Shown one piece after another: positions 1 to 8,819 of a stretch of 64,000 bases of DNA (within the stretch, counting starts at the first letter, position 1; each line of letters opens with the position of its first letter). The stretch lies in the NCBI GenBank assembly GCA_023393635.1, contig JAEWKT010000041.1, positions 68,212-132,211 on the forward strand. Reading direction: 5' to 3'. Below the pieces are notes generated by a model. The model saw only the letters and a list, made by a program, of their open reading frames with translations, made no database searches and was not told the origin of the DNA. Source of the DNA: Pseudomonadota bacterium (lineage in GTDB: Bacteria; Pseudomonadota; Gammaproteobacteria; Pseudomonadales; Moraxellaceae). The position numbers and the translations under genes are program-made.

Positions 1-552
1 GTTATTGCCTGTGGTGGCTTTGCTGATGGTCGTGGCTTACTCGCTGCCCTGTCCCTGGGAGCCTCAGGCATTGCCATGGGTTCACGCTTTGCCACCTGTG
101 CCGAAAGTCCTGTGCATCAACATACCAAGCAGACTGTACTGCAAAAAGATCAGCATGCAACGATTTATTCTTCCAATTTTGATGGGTTGCCTGCCCGATA
201 TATGCAAACGCCTACGGCAAATAAGCTCACAAAAAAACCAATGAATTTTTTTGTGGCCGCGTGGCAAGCCATGCTTGCAGCAAGGCAACTCAATATTTCA
301 TTGTGGAAAATTATGGCAGGTTTGGTAGTGGAGCCAGCAAAAATTCGTTTACTGGCTTGTTTTGGTGCAGCAACGCCACGCCTAAAAGCCGCTACTGAAC
401 AAGGTGATTTAAAAAATGGGATGCAATTTATTGGTCAATCACAAGGGTTAATTCATGATATTCCTACTGCCCAAGTACTGGTTGAGCGAATTATTGCTGA
501 GGCACAGCATCATCAGCAAATAGTTAACGCAGCACTTTTAAATAGTCACTAG
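1..552 (+). CDS. Nitronate monooxygenase (2-nitropropane dioxygenase family), 3' part
   Basis: The frame is open from the first base, so the gene begins upstream; 183 C-terminal residues are visible. Nitronate monooxygenases are FMN-dependent TIM-barrel enzymes that oxidise alkyl nitronates. The visible part opens with the FMN phosphate-binding end of the barrel (IACGGFADGRG, then GASGIAMGSRF), which is diagnostic for the family and its FabK-like relatives. A helical tail follows and ends QGLIHDIPTAQVLVERIIAEA, as is usual in these proteins. FabK-type enoyl-ACP reductases share the barrel, but the tail fits nitronate monooxygenase better. The catalytic histidine region lies outside the window. 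A hairpin about 90 bases after the stop may end the transcript. Confidence 0.85.
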   Translation, partial: VIACGGFADGRGLLAALSLGASGIAMGSRFATCAESPVHQHTKQTVLQKDQHATIYSSNFDGLPARYMQTPTANKLTKKPMNFFVAAWQAMLAARQLNISLWKIMAGLVVEPAKIRLLACFGAATPRLKAATEQGDLKNGMQFIGQSQGLIHDIPTAQVLVERIIAEAQHHQQIVNAALLNSH

Positions 553-910
553 GGCTGCTACCAAGCAACCGATTTAGTACCAGTGAGATCACTGCTATTT
601 AAAATAATTGGTATGGCCATATTAAGTACTGAAATAAAGCGTTAAGAAGTAGCTACAACATGATTTAGCTACTTCTTTAATCATTGATCAATTTATAATG
701 TAACAAATTAGCCAAATTACTCTTATAGAAGCCGTATAAGGTTACGTTTATCACCATCAATACATAAAAGCGCACAATTTAACCGAAAAGCTCAACCCAC
801 TTCTTTAGCAAAGTGATGAATGATAACGCTATCCGCCATAGTCTTAATTGCCTACAGCGGCTCAGCTTTACATAGACTAGGCTTTATATAAATGATGCTG
901 GAGAAGAATA
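553..910. other. Intergenic region of 358 bases
   Basis: Apart from the hairpin at 642-680, nothing was recognised: no RNA gene and no convincing coding frame. The promoter of the OmpA-domain gene must lie here, but no good -35/-10 pair stands out. The last bases carry its ribosome binding site (GGAG, eight bases before ATG 911). Confidence 0.5.
642..680 (+). terminator. Hairpin, possible terminator after the nitronate monooxygenase gene
   Basis: An 11-bp inverted repeat (AAGAAGTAGCT at 644-654, AGCTACTTCTT at 667-677) with a 12-base loop is followed by a short T-rich stretch. It is low in GC for a classical intrinsic terminator and lies 90 bases past the stop codon, so the role is only likely. 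Confidence 0.4.
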
Positions 911-2494
911 ATGGCTTTAAATCCGATTGATCTATTAAAAGATCGCGTTACCCCGCAAGTTATTGCACAAAACGACCATGAAGCTAGTAGCAAATCGGCA
1001 CTGCTTGATCAGTTTTATCCAGTGCTACTGGCTTATTTTTCTCACCAACCGCACGCTTATGACTTTGCCCTAAACAACAGTAATGCAACATTTTTAGATA
1101 TATTGCCCAAGCAAACGGCCACTGCTTCATTTAATCAATTATTAGAAGAATACTCACGCCATCATAATCTACCTGTCACCACAATTGAGCCTTTACTAAA
1201 TCGTAGCGTGCATTTAAGTGCGCAGGCCTTGCAAGCCGATGCAGGCACCACTGGTGTGCATGAACATTTACGTAATTATTTGCCTGTCATTGTCAGTGCC
1301 ATTCCAGCCTGGGCAACCACCATTTTAAGTACCTTGGGCCTTGCTGCTTTATTTACCCCGCAGGCTAACGCTGCCGCAGCAGCCACAATGCCGCATGATA
1401 ATACCAAGCAAATGCCTGTTGATGGCACAACCAATGATTTTAAAAAGCTGATTCCGTGGATCATGCTGATTATTTTCTTACTGCTACTCCTGCTGTTCTG
1501 GCGCAGTTGCCAGCATAAAGAACCGCTACCAGTTAGCCCACAACCGACACCAGTAAATGACAATAGCAATGCCATGACAGCACTTGCGCCTGCCAGTCTG
1601 GCACTGACCTCTGGCGAGGGTAGCAATTTGTTGGCATGTAACGCCAACGCAGGTAATTCAGGCTTAAGTGCGGTCATTAGTAATGCAGTGACCCGTGTAT
1701 TTGGTAGTCAGCGTACTTGTAATGTGCAAGTAGATCAGGCTTATAACACCATGCTGCCAGGACAAAATAAAATTGAAGAAATTCTAACCAGCGTTAAAGG
1801 AACTCCAAATGCCAGCATTGTGTGGACTGGCAACCAAATTGTGGTTAATGCGCCAAATCCAGACGATATCACTCGCTTAGTTGAGGGTATTAAAGGGATG
1901 GCACCAGAGCTTAGCGTGGTTGCAGCACCACCACTAAATATTGATCAATCAGTTAACAGCAGTATTACTGAGGCTCAAAATGCGCTGTCCAGTTTGCGTG
2001 ATCCTGTCCGTCCAGAAGATGTTGCGCGTGCCTTAAACCTACAAATTATTAACTTTGCCACTGATTCTGCCACCATTCCTGAGCAAAACAAACCCGTGCT
2101 TGATCAGGCGGCGACCTTAATTCAACAAACTGGCGATGTGGCTTTGGTAGTAGAAGGCTATACCGACTCAACTGGTGATGCTGCCTATAACAAAACCTTA
2201 TCGCAACAACGTGCACAATCTGTGATTGATTATCTGGTTAGCCGCGGTGTAAATGCGAATAAACTATCTGCCATGGGTTATGGACAAAACAATCCCGTTG
2301 CTGACAACGTGACCGAACAGGGTAAATTCCGTAATCGTCGCATTGAGTTTAGAGTAACCAATACACAAACAGGAACTACGCAACATGTAGATGAAAATAC
2401 TGCACAAACTTCAACTGCTGAGCAATCTGTAATGCCAGATGATGACAGCACAGTGATTGCCACAGGTACTGGTTCAGCACCTGCTAACCCTTAA
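911..2494 (+). CDS. OmpA-domain inner-membrane-anchored envelope protein with DUF937-like N-terminus
   Basis: This 527-residue protein probably links the inner membrane to peptidoglycan. Residues 1 to about 120 resemble the DUF937 type of helical domain (inference). Next come a hydrophobic stretch with an Ala-rich end near 125-155, and a very strong membrane segment near 180-198 (WIMLIIFLLLLLLFW). The middle, about 230-350, has a BON-like look. Residues about 370-480 are a clear OmpA-C domain: INFATDSATIPEQ, VEGYTDSTG, then NRRIEFRV, carrying the Asp and Arg that bind diaminopimelate in this family. A Thr/Ser-rich tail closes the protein. The start has a GGAG ribosome site. No partner gene is adjacent. 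The OmpA domain is certain; the role of the rest is unknown. Confidence 0.85.
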   Translation: MALNPIDLLKDRVTPQVIAQNDHEASSKSALLDQFYPVLLAYFSHQPHAYDFALNNSNATFLDILPKQTATASFNQLLEEYSRHHNLPVTTIEPLLNRSVHLSAQALQADAGTTGVHEHLRNYLPVIVSAIPAWATTILSTLGLAALFTPQANAAAAATMPHDNTKQMPVDGTTNDFKKLIPWIMLIIFLLLLLLFWRSCQHKEPLPVSPQPTPVNDNSNAMTALAPASLALTSGEGSNLLACNANAGNSGLSAVISNAVTRVFGSQRTCNVQVDQAYNTMLPGQNKIEEILTSVKGTPNASIVWTGNQIVVNAPNPDDITRLVEGIKGMAPELSVVAAPPLNIDQSVNSSITEAQNALSSLRDPVRPEDVARALNLQIINFATDSATIPEQNKPVLDQAATLIQQTGDVALVVEGYTDSTGDAAYNKTLSQQRAQSVIDYLVSRGVNANKLSAMGYGQNNPVADNVTEQGKFRNRRIEFRVTNTQTGTTQHVDENTAQTSTAEQSVMPDDDSTVIATGTGSAPANP

Positions 2495-2535
2495 ACCTAA
2501 TTAAGTTAACGTTTGGGTATTAAAGCATTAGATTT

Positions 2536-2575
2536 AAAAAGACGCTGCCAGTGAATATGACTGGCGGCGTTTTTA
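2536..2575. terminator. Bidirectional intrinsic terminator between the OmpA-domain gene and hemF
   Basis: The stem ACGCTGCCAGT/ACTGGCGGCGT has one wobble pair and a 10-base loop. A-runs on one side and T-runs on the other give it a U-tail on both strands. It lies between two convergent genes, as expected for a shared terminator. Confidence 0.8.
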
Positions 2576-2626
2576 ATGAATGAGTTTTATTGGGCTAGAT
2601 TTATAGTTATTTTAAGCGGGTTTAAC

Positions 2627-3580
2627 TTAAGCAAGACCTAGCCAGTCACGCGGTTTTAAAAATTCAGTAGTCAAGCGTGCTTCGGGGGAATCCTGCGCCC
2701 ATTCTTGCCGATACGACCAACCTGCCAAATTGGGTAAACTGACCAAAATAGACTCAATACGTCCACCCGTTTGCAAGCCAAATAAGGTGCCACGGTCATA
2801 AACCAGGTTATATTCGACATAGCGACCACGGCGATATAACTGAAATTCACGTTCACGCTCACCATAAGGCATATCACGGTATTTATTAAAAATTGGAATA
2901 ATACCTGCTAAATAACCATTGCCCACGGCTTGCATAAAAGCAAAGCATTTTTCAAAATCCCAGCCCATGCTGTCAAAATTCAGGTCATCATAGAATAAGC
3001 CACCCACACCACGCTGCTCGTCACGATGCTTTAAGTAAAAATACTCGTCACACCATGCTTTGTATTTAGGATAAACCTCCGCGCCAAATGGCTGGCATAA
3101 ATCATAAGCCACCTGATGCCATGCAATGCAGTCTTCTTCTTGCGGATAAAACGGGGTTAAATCAAAACCACCACCCATCCACCACACAGGTTCCTGCCCT
3201 TCTTTTTGGGCCACAAACAAGCGGATATTGGCATGCGACGTGGGCACATAGGGGTTTTTAGGATGAATCACCAGCGACACACCCAATGCCTGTGCATTTG
3301 CCCCTGCAATTTCAGGATGGCGCGCGGTGGCTGATGGTGGTAAATTTTTAATATCAATATGCGAGAACATCACCCCGCCTTTTTCAATCACCTCACCGCC
3401 CTGCAACACACAAGAACGCCCACCACCGCCTTCATCACGTGTCCAGTCATCGGCAACAAAGGTTGCTGTGCCACCACCTAATTGTTCTTGTTGTTCTAGG
3501 GTCGCACAAATTCTGGCTTGCAAATCGATCAAAAACTCACGCACACGCTGTATATCAGGATGAATTGACGCTAGGCTCAT
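2627..3580 (-). CDS. hemF: Oxygen-dependent coproporphyrinogen-III oxidase
   Basis: HemF catalyses the oxygen-dependent decarboxylation of coproporphyrinogen III to protoporphyrinogen IX in haem synthesis, as a cytoplasmic homodimer. The family signature is plain: KAWCDEYFYLKHRDEQRG followed by VGGLFYDDLN, and earlier HPKNPYVPTSHANIRLF and WWMGGGFDLTPFYPQEED. At 317 residues it is close to the usual 300-310. I chose ATG 3580, which has GGAAAAG nine bases upstream; an in-frame TTG at 3598 would add six residues and overlap that site. ribA follows upstream on the same strand, 115 bases away, so the two could be co-transcribed, but the gap is large enough for a separate promoter. Confidence 0.97.
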   Translation of the reverse strand: MSLASIHPDIQRVREFLIDLQARICATLEQQEQLGGGTATFVADDWTRDEGGGGRSCVLQGGEVIEKGGVMFSHIDIKNLPPSATARHPEIAGANAQALGVSLVIHPKNPYVPTSHANIRLFVAQKEGQEPVWWMGGGFDLTPFYPQEEDCIAWHQVAYDLCQPFGAEVYPKYKAWCDEYFYLKHRDEQRGVGGLFYDDLNFDSMGWDFEKCFAFMQAVGNGYLAGIIPIFNKYRDMPYGEREREFQLYRRGRYVEYNLVYDRGTLFGLQTGGRIESILVSLPNLAGWSYRQEWAQDSPEARLTTEFLKPRDWLGLA

Positions 3581-3694
3581 GGCAGCTTTTCCAGACAAAA
3601 TTGGATTGATTCATCATAACTTAATCCCATAAAATAAATATGGGTTTTTACAATCGATTGACTTGCCTGCTCAAATAACCGTCACTATAGAATA

Positions 3695-4294
3695 TTAAAA
3701 CAGGTGGCGCATGCGTTGCTGCTTGGTCAGTAAGTAAGCTTCATTGAGTGGATTTTTGCCCACTTTAAGCGGCACACGTTCTACCACCGCAATGCCTAAA
3801 TCTTGCAGGGCTTCTACTTTAGCAGGATTATTAGTCACCAGCTTTACCTTAGTGATACCCAAATGATCAAGCATGATCTTACACATCTCGTAGCTGCGTG
3901 CATCTGCGGGTAAATTCAGCATCAAATTGGCATCAACGGTGTCGTGGCCCTGATCCTGCAAGGCATAAGCACGGATTTTATTGGGTAAACCAATGCCGCG
4001 CCCTTCCTGACGTAAATACAGTAATGCGCCTTTGCCTTGTGTTTCAATCATGTCCAGTGTGGCGTTTAACTGTGGGCCACAATCACAGCGTAATGAGGCA
4101 AAGGCATCGCCTGTTAAACATTCAGAATGCAGCCGCACCATAACAGGCTCAGCTTGTACACCCGCCTGACCATGCAATAAACCTTTAGATAGTGCAACGT
4201 GCTCCTCTCCCGTAACTGGGTCTTCAAACACAGAAATATCAAACTCACCATGCGCAGTGGGTAGTTTGGAGGACGCAACAAATTGAATGGGCAC
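3695..4294 (-). CDS. ribA: GTP cyclohydrolase II
   Basis: RibA opens the imidazole ring of GTP and releases pyrophosphate and formate, the first step of riboflavin synthesis. It is 199 residues, the usual length of a stand-alone enzyme with no fused RibB domain. Zinc ligands are Cys59, Cys70 and Cys72 in SECLTGDAFASLRCDCG. The GTP-site motif LRQEGRGIGLPNKIRAYALQ includes Tyr110, equivalent to the catalytic Tyr105 of E. coli. The start is GTG 4294 with GGAAG just upstream; the only nearby ATG runs straight into a stop. No FMN riboswitch was seen, which is normal for ribA as opposed to ribB. Confidence 0.97.
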   Translation of the reverse strand: MPIQFVASSKLPTAHGEFDISVFEDPVTGEEHVALSKGLLHGQAGVQAEPVMVRLHSECLTGDAFASLRCDCGPQLNATLDMIETQGKGALLYLRQEGRGIGLPNKIRAYALQDQGHDTVDANLMLNLPADARSYEMCKIMLDHLGITKVKLVTNNPAKVEALQDLGIAVVERVPLKVGKNPLNEAYLLTKQQRMRHLF

Positions 4295-4611
4295 TACATT
4301 TTCTTCCGCAAAAATTGAACATCGATAGTATAACTAAAAACCACAGCGGATAAACCAAGCACCAAATAAAGCCGCAGGTTTAAATATACGAAGTAAACTG
4401 GCATCAGATTGACAAAATCTGCTAAATTAACAGGCAATTAATGATAATTCTTGACAACAATACTAGGACATCTAGGCTGCAAATGGTACGATTTGTACCT
4501 GATGTGGCCTAACCGCTTGGCTTTTGCGAGCTTAAGACGGGAATCGCCGATTATAGTCAATCGACATTTTAACCACGCTCAGGAATGCCAGGCTAGCAGG
4601 TATACCGCCAC
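4295..4611. other. Divergent intergenic region between ribA and dxs
   Basis: These 317 bases must carry promoters for ribA (minus) and dxs (plus). Two TTGACA hexamers (4409-4414 and 4451-4456) are visible on the plus strand. Neither has a good -10 at 16-18 bases; the second has only TAGGCT. A small hairpin GGTAC-GATTT-GTACC lies near 4485-4499. No RNA gene or riboswitch was recognised. Confidence 0.4.
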
Positions 4612-6543
4612 ATGATGTATGAAACAATCCCCACAGTTCGACCTTCCACGCCATTACTGGATAGTGTTGACCAACCGTGTCAGTTAAAAAACTTTAGCTT
4701 AACCGAGCTTGAGCAACTGGCCGATGAGCTACGTTTATATCTTTTATATGCTGCTGGCCAAAGTGGAGGTCATTTTGGTGCCAACCTTGGGGTTGTTGAA
4801 CTGACCATTGCACTGCATCATGCGCTGGATACGCCTAAAGACCGCTTGGTGTGGGATGTTGGCCATCAAGCTTATGCGCATAAAGTACTCACTGGCCGCC
4901 GTGACCATTTAACCAGCATTCGCAGTAAAGGCGGCTTAGCTGCCTTTCCTAGCCGTGAAGAGTCCCAATACGATACCTTTGGCGTTGGTCATTCTTCTAC
5001 TGCCATTTCTGCTGCACTGGGTATGGCCCTGGCATTGCGTTATCAAAATGATGACCGCCGTGTTGCCTGCGTGATCGGCGATGGTGCCATGACTGCGGGT
5101 ATGGCCTTTGAAGCCATGAATGATGCCGTACAGCATGATGCTGATGTGCTAGTGGTGCTCAACGACAATGACATGTCTATTTCAGGCAGTGTGGGCGGTT
5201 TTGCCAAGCATTTGGGTGCCTTATGGAAACAAGGACAATCAGTGTATTTGGCCGATAACGGTGAGGTATCTATTCAGCCGCATCCCAACTGGACATTTAA
5301 CCCGCGTGTAAATAGCAATGATGCTGCCGAGAACTTATTTCGTGCTATTGGTTTTGAATATTTTGGCCCCGTAGATGGACATAACTTAAAAGAGCTAACC
5401 CGTGTTTTAACAGTGCTTAAAAACCGTAAAGGCCCACGCTTGCTGCATGTGTACACCACCAAAGGCAAAGGCTTTGCACCTGCTGAATCAGACCCTATTG
5501 GTTATCATGCCATTGCAAGAATAAACACCCAAGCTAGCACGGCCGTTCAGGCAACCAGTCATGTAGATAAACCCAAGCCACAAAAATACTCTGATGTATT
5601 TGGCCAGTTTTTATGTGATCAAGCCGCACAAGATGAGCGTTTACTGGCCATTACACCTGCCATGTGCGAAGGCTCTGGCATGGTGACATTTGCCCAGCAA
5701 TATCCAGCACGTTTTTTTGATGTAGCCATTGCCGAGCAACATGCAGTCACATTGGCTGCTGGCATGGCGTGCGAAGGCTTAAAACCCGTGGTGGCAATTT
5801 ACTCTACCTTTTTGCAGCGCGGTTATGATCAGTTGATTCATGATGTTGCCTTGCAAAATCTGGATGTGACGTTTGGTATTGATCGTGCAGGCTTGGTGGG
5901 TGAAGATGGTCCAACCCATGCAGGTGCTTATGATTACGCGTATTTACGCACCGTGCCGCACTTAATTGTGATGGCACCCAAAGATGAAAATGAATGCCGC
6001 CAAATGCTGCATACGGCTTATCAATATCCAGGGCCAGCCGCAGTGCGCTATCCGCGTGGTACAGGGCCAGGTAGCGTGATTGAGCAGCAGTTCACTGCCA
6101 TTGAAATGGGCAAAGCGGAAGTATTAATCCACTTGCATGATACTGCTAGCCGTCAAATTGCTTTACTGGCTTTTGGCAGTATGGTGCCTGCTACCCTACA
6201 AGCAGCACAGCAATTGGCTAACGCGCAATTAGGTGTGATCGTGGTGAATATGCGTTTTGTCAAACCACTGGACCATGCCCTGCTTAAGCAACTTGCACCA
6301 CAGGTTTGCGGCTTTGTAACTATTGAAGAACATGCCATCATGGGTGGTGCTGGTAGTGCAGTCAATGAAAGCCTGCAAGCCCAGCACCTATTGAAACCTG
6401 TGTTAAATATGGGCCTGCCCGATTGCTTCTTGCCACAGGCTACCCATGCCCAAATGCTACAGGATTGCGGCTTAGATGCTTACGGCATTTCTCAAAAAGT
6501 GACAGGGTTTTTAAATACGATTAACCCTAATAAAAGTCATTAA
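4612..6543 (+). CDS. dxs: 1-deoxy-D-xylulose-5-phosphate synthase
   Basis: Dxs condenses pyruvate and glyceraldehyde 3-phosphate, using thiamine diphosphate, to give the first intermediate of the MEP isoprenoid pathway; the product also feeds thiamine and pyridoxal synthesis. At 643 residues it is of family length. The thiamine diphosphate motif GDGAMTAG...NDNDMS is intact near residues 160-190, with LVWDVGHQAYAHK before it. The central transketolase-like domain carries the expected EQHAVTLAAGMACEG and DRAGLVGEDGPTHAG, and the C-terminal domain ends in the usual EEHAIMGGAGSAVNE region. Two adjacent ATG codons (4612, 4615) could start it; the first is used here. It stands alone on this strand, 21 bases from the convergent oxidoreductase gene. 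Confidence 0.98.
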   Translation: MMYETIPTVRPSTPLLDSVDQPCQLKNFSLTELEQLADELRLYLLYAAGQSGGHFGANLGVVELTIALHHALDTPKDRLVWDVGHQAYAHKVLTGRRDHLTSIRSKGGLAAFPSREESQYDTFGVGHSSTAISAALGMALALRYQNDDRRVACVIGDGAMTAGMAFEAMNDAVQHDADVLVVLNDNDMSISGSVGGFAKHLGALWKQGQSVYLADNGEVSIQPHPNWTFNPRVNSNDAAENLFRAIGFEYFGPVDGHNLKELTRVLTVLKNRKGPRLLHVYTTKGKGFAPAESDPIGYHAIARINTQASTAVQATSHVDKPKPQKYSDVFGQFLCDQAAQDERLLAITPAMCEGSGMVTFAQQYPARFFDVAIAEQHAVTLAAGMACEGLKPVVAIYSTFLQRGYDQLIHDVALQNLDVTFGIDRAGLVGEDGPTHAGAYDYAYLRTVPHLIVMAPKDENECRQMLHTAYQYPGPAAVRYPRGTGPGSVIEQQFTAIEMGKAEVLIHLHDTASRQIALLAFGSMVPATLQAAQQLANAQLGVIVVNMRFVKPLDHALLKQLAPQVCGFVTIEEHAIMGGAGSAVNESLQAQHLLKPVLNMGLPDCFLPQATHAQMLQDCGLDAYGISQKVTGFLNTINPNKSH

Positions 6544-6564
6544 TGAAAAATACGAATAAGGTGA

Positions 6565-7596
6565 TTAAGCCTTAAAACTTTCATTAATCAGAACTAACTT
6601 ACCAACATGTCCGCCTTGTGCCAATTGCGCATGTGCAAGGCGAGCATCTGCCAAAGCATAACTTTTAAATAATTGCGGTTTCACTTTTCCTGCTGCAAAC
6701 AGTGGCCATACATTTTGCTGTAATTGACGAATAATTTCGGCTTTTTCTGGTACAGTTTGCGAGCGTAAGGTGGCACCCAAATGCGTTAAGCGCTTGGCTA
6801 ACATAGGGAATAAATCCAGCTCTTTGACCTTGCCATGCGATACGCCAATTTGCAAAATTGTGCCATTTAATGCGGCTGCCTGATAATTACGCGCCACATA
6901 ATCACCGCCAATAATATCCAGCACAAAATCCACGCCCTGATCATTGGTATGCTGCTTCACCTGCTCAACAAAATCTTCAGTACGATAATTAATCGCTACG
7001 TCAGCACCTAAGTCTAGACTCGCCTTTTGCTGCGCCTCATTACCCACCGTGGTAAAAATTTGGGTTGCACCTAATGCACGGCACAGCATGGTGGCTGTTG
7101 TACCAATGCCTGACGTACCACCATGAATTAAAATAGATTTGCCCGCAGTAAATTTGGCACGCATAAACAAATGCGCCCACACCGTCATAAAATTCTCAGG
7201 CATCGCAGCGGCTTCGATTAGGCTTAATCCTTGTGGCAAGGGCATCACATTGGCCACAGGTGCCACCGCATATTGCGCATAACCACCTCCTGCAATTAAG
7301 GCACAAACCTGATCACCCAGTTTAAGTTGACCATTTTTAAAATGCTGGCTTTGTGCCACGTCATCCCCTAAGGCCACAATTGTGCCAGCAATTTCCAGAC
7401 CTGGAATATCGGTAACGCCTTCGGGCGGATTATATAAACCCTTGCGCTGCATGACATCGGGGCCATTCACACCAGCAGCAGTAATCTTAATTAATACTTC
7501 ATCTGGCTTGGGTGCAGGGATTGGTCGTTGTACAGGTTTTAACACCTCTGGCCCGCCCGCTTGCGTGATTTCAATGGTTTGCATGTGCTGTGTCAT
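6565..7596 (-). CDS. NAD(P)H:quinone oxidoreductase, zinc-independent medium-chain reductase family
   Basis: This 343-residue protein is a quinone oxidoreductase of the QOR/PIG3 type within the medium-chain dehydrogenase superfamily. Residues 1-130 form the GroES-like domain (PDEVLIKITAAGVNGPDVMQRKG, then PGLEIAGTI). The Rossmann domain has the NADPH-binding loop IHGGTSGIGTTATMLCRALGA. The catalytic-zinc Cys and His pattern of alcohol dehydrogenases is absent, as expected for this subfamily. These enzymes reduce quinones or enones in the cytoplasm; the natural substrate cannot be told from sequence. The start ATG 7596 has an AGGCG site. Its closest neighbour, dxs, is convergent, so it is likely a single-gene unit. 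Confidence 0.9.
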   Translation of the reverse strand: MTQHMQTIEITQAGGPEVLKPVQRPIPAPKPDEVLIKITAAGVNGPDVMQRKGLYNPPEGVTDIPGLEIAGTIVALGDDVAQSQHFKNGQLKLGDQVCALIAGGGYAQYAVAPVANVMPLPQGLSLIEAAAMPENFMTVWAHLFMRAKFTAGKSILIHGGTSGIGTTATMLCRALGATQIFTTVGNEAQQKASLDLGADVAINYRTEDFVEQVKQHTNDQGVDFVLDIIGGDYVARNYQAAALNGTILQIGVSHGKVKELDLFPMLAKRLTHLGATLRSQTVPEKAEIIRQLQQNVWPLFAAGKVKPQLFKSYALADARLAHAQLAQGGHVGKLVLINESFKA

Positions 7597-7858
7597 TATC
7601 GCCTGCTCTCTTATTAATTAACTCATTTCAACATCTGCGCTAAACACTTAAAATTTAGCCTAGTAATTTATTTTTTAGAATTAACATATTGTGGCGCAGT
7701 CTATGTATTAAACACTTTAACTTTGGTAGGTAAGCGCTAACCGTAGATTTACTCATTTACAAGCCTGTGCTGGAAAATCCACACGAGTAGCCATAATTTT
7801 GCTAAAATGCGCGGCTAAACTATTCTTTATCGTCTTAATTAATTCAAATGGGTGAATC

Positions 7859-8689
7859 ATGGAACCTATGGTGGTGATGGCTGCGCGCGCGGCACAAACA
7901 GTTGGTAATGAAATCTTAAAAGCGCATCAAAACCGTCATAAGCTTGATTTGCAAATTGAAAGCAAAGGCATTGATGGGCCAGTGACCCGTCTGGATCGCT
8001 ATATCGAAGAACTCACCATTGCCACCTTGAAAAAAAGCTATCCCAAGCATAGTTTTTTAGGTGAAGAATTTGGCCTGCAAGAAGGTCAGGGCAATGATGC
8101 GGACTGGTGCTGGATTATTGATCCACTTGATGGCACGGTTAACTTTATCAATGGCTTCCCGCATTTTTGTGTGTCTATTGCCGTGCAACATAAAGGCGTC
8201 ACCCAGCATGGCGTGATTTATGATCCTGTCAAAGATGAGTTGTTTAGTGCCAGCCGTGGTCGCGGTGCAGTACTCAATCAGCGTCGTATTCGTATCACGC
8301 CTAAAACCAGTTTAACCAACACTTTTTTAGCCGTGGGCTATCCGTATGCAGTAATGCGAAATGGCGAAGTCGTGTCTTATGCGGAGCAACATTTTAATAC
8401 CATGCTGGCCATTACCAAAGCTGGCGCACAATACCGCCGTGGTGGTTCTGCTGCGCTTGATTTAGCTTATGTGGCGGCTGGCCGCTTTGATGGTTACTTT
8501 GAGCTTGGCTTAAAACCATGGGATTTAGCAGCAGGTATTTTGCTGGTGGAAGAAGCTGGCGGCACCGTGGTAGATGCCAAAGGTGGACCAGACAGCATGA
8601 ATAATGGTCAAGTGATTGCAACGAGCATGAAAATGCTAAAACCATTGATGCAAACCATTGTCCCAGCGTGGGGCGATGCCATTCGCTAA
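7859..8689 (+). CDS. suhB: Inositol-1-monophosphatase family protein SuhB
   Basis: SuhB is a magnesium-dependent phosphatase of the inositol monophosphatase family. In E. coli it also joins the Nus complex that prevents termination in rRNA operons. Metal-site motifs are intact: GEEFG near residue 68, IDPLDGTVNF at 87-96 with Asp88 and Asp91, and GGSAALDLAYVAAG then KPWDLAAGILLVEEAGG towards the end. The length, 276 residues, is typical. The upstream GGTGAATC gives a modest ribosome site. It is a single gene closed by a strong terminator. The antitermination role is inferred from the family, not visible here. Confidence 0.95.
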   Translation: MEPMVVMAARAAQTVGNEILKAHQNRHKLDLQIESKGIDGPVTRLDRYIEELTIATLKKSYPKHSFLGEEFGLQEGQGNDADWCWIIDPLDGTVNFINGFPHFCVSIAVQHKGVTQHGVIYDPVKDELFSASRGRGAVLNQRRIRITPKTSLTNTFLAVGYPYAVMRNGEVVSYAEQHFNTMLAITKAGAQYRRGGSAALDLAYVAAGRFDGYFELGLKPWDLAAGILLVEEAGGTVVDAKGGPDSMNNGQVIATSMKMLKPLMQTIVPAWGDAIR

Positions 8690-8706
8690 GTTTTAAATGT
8701 TTGACT

Positions 8707-8744
8707 AAGAACAGCGCTTAAGATGTTAAGGGCTGTTCTTTATT
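8707..8744 (+). terminator. Intrinsic terminator after suhB
   Basis: A near-perfect 15-bp stem (AAGAACAGCGCTTAA / TTAAGGGCTGTTCTT, one mismatch) with a 4-base loop ends in TTCTTTATTT, 18 bases after the suhB stop. Confidence 0.8.
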
Positions 8745-8819
8745 TCCGTTAGCCCCTAAAACACCACTAGAATACGAATAGTCAGTCACGCATTATATTA
8801 ATTTGAGAATAATTACCTG

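Noticed and set aside
1276..1677. Minus-strand open frame opposite the OmpA-domain gene
   Set aside because: It mirrors the well-supported coding frame on the plus strand, with no start signals or recognisable domain.
3581..3598. TTG start of hemF
   Set aside because: It overlaps the ribosome binding site of ATG 3580 and adds only six non-conserved residues.
4295..4611. Riboswitch upstream of dxs or ribA
   Set aside because: No TPP or FMN riboswitch core motifs were found on either strand.
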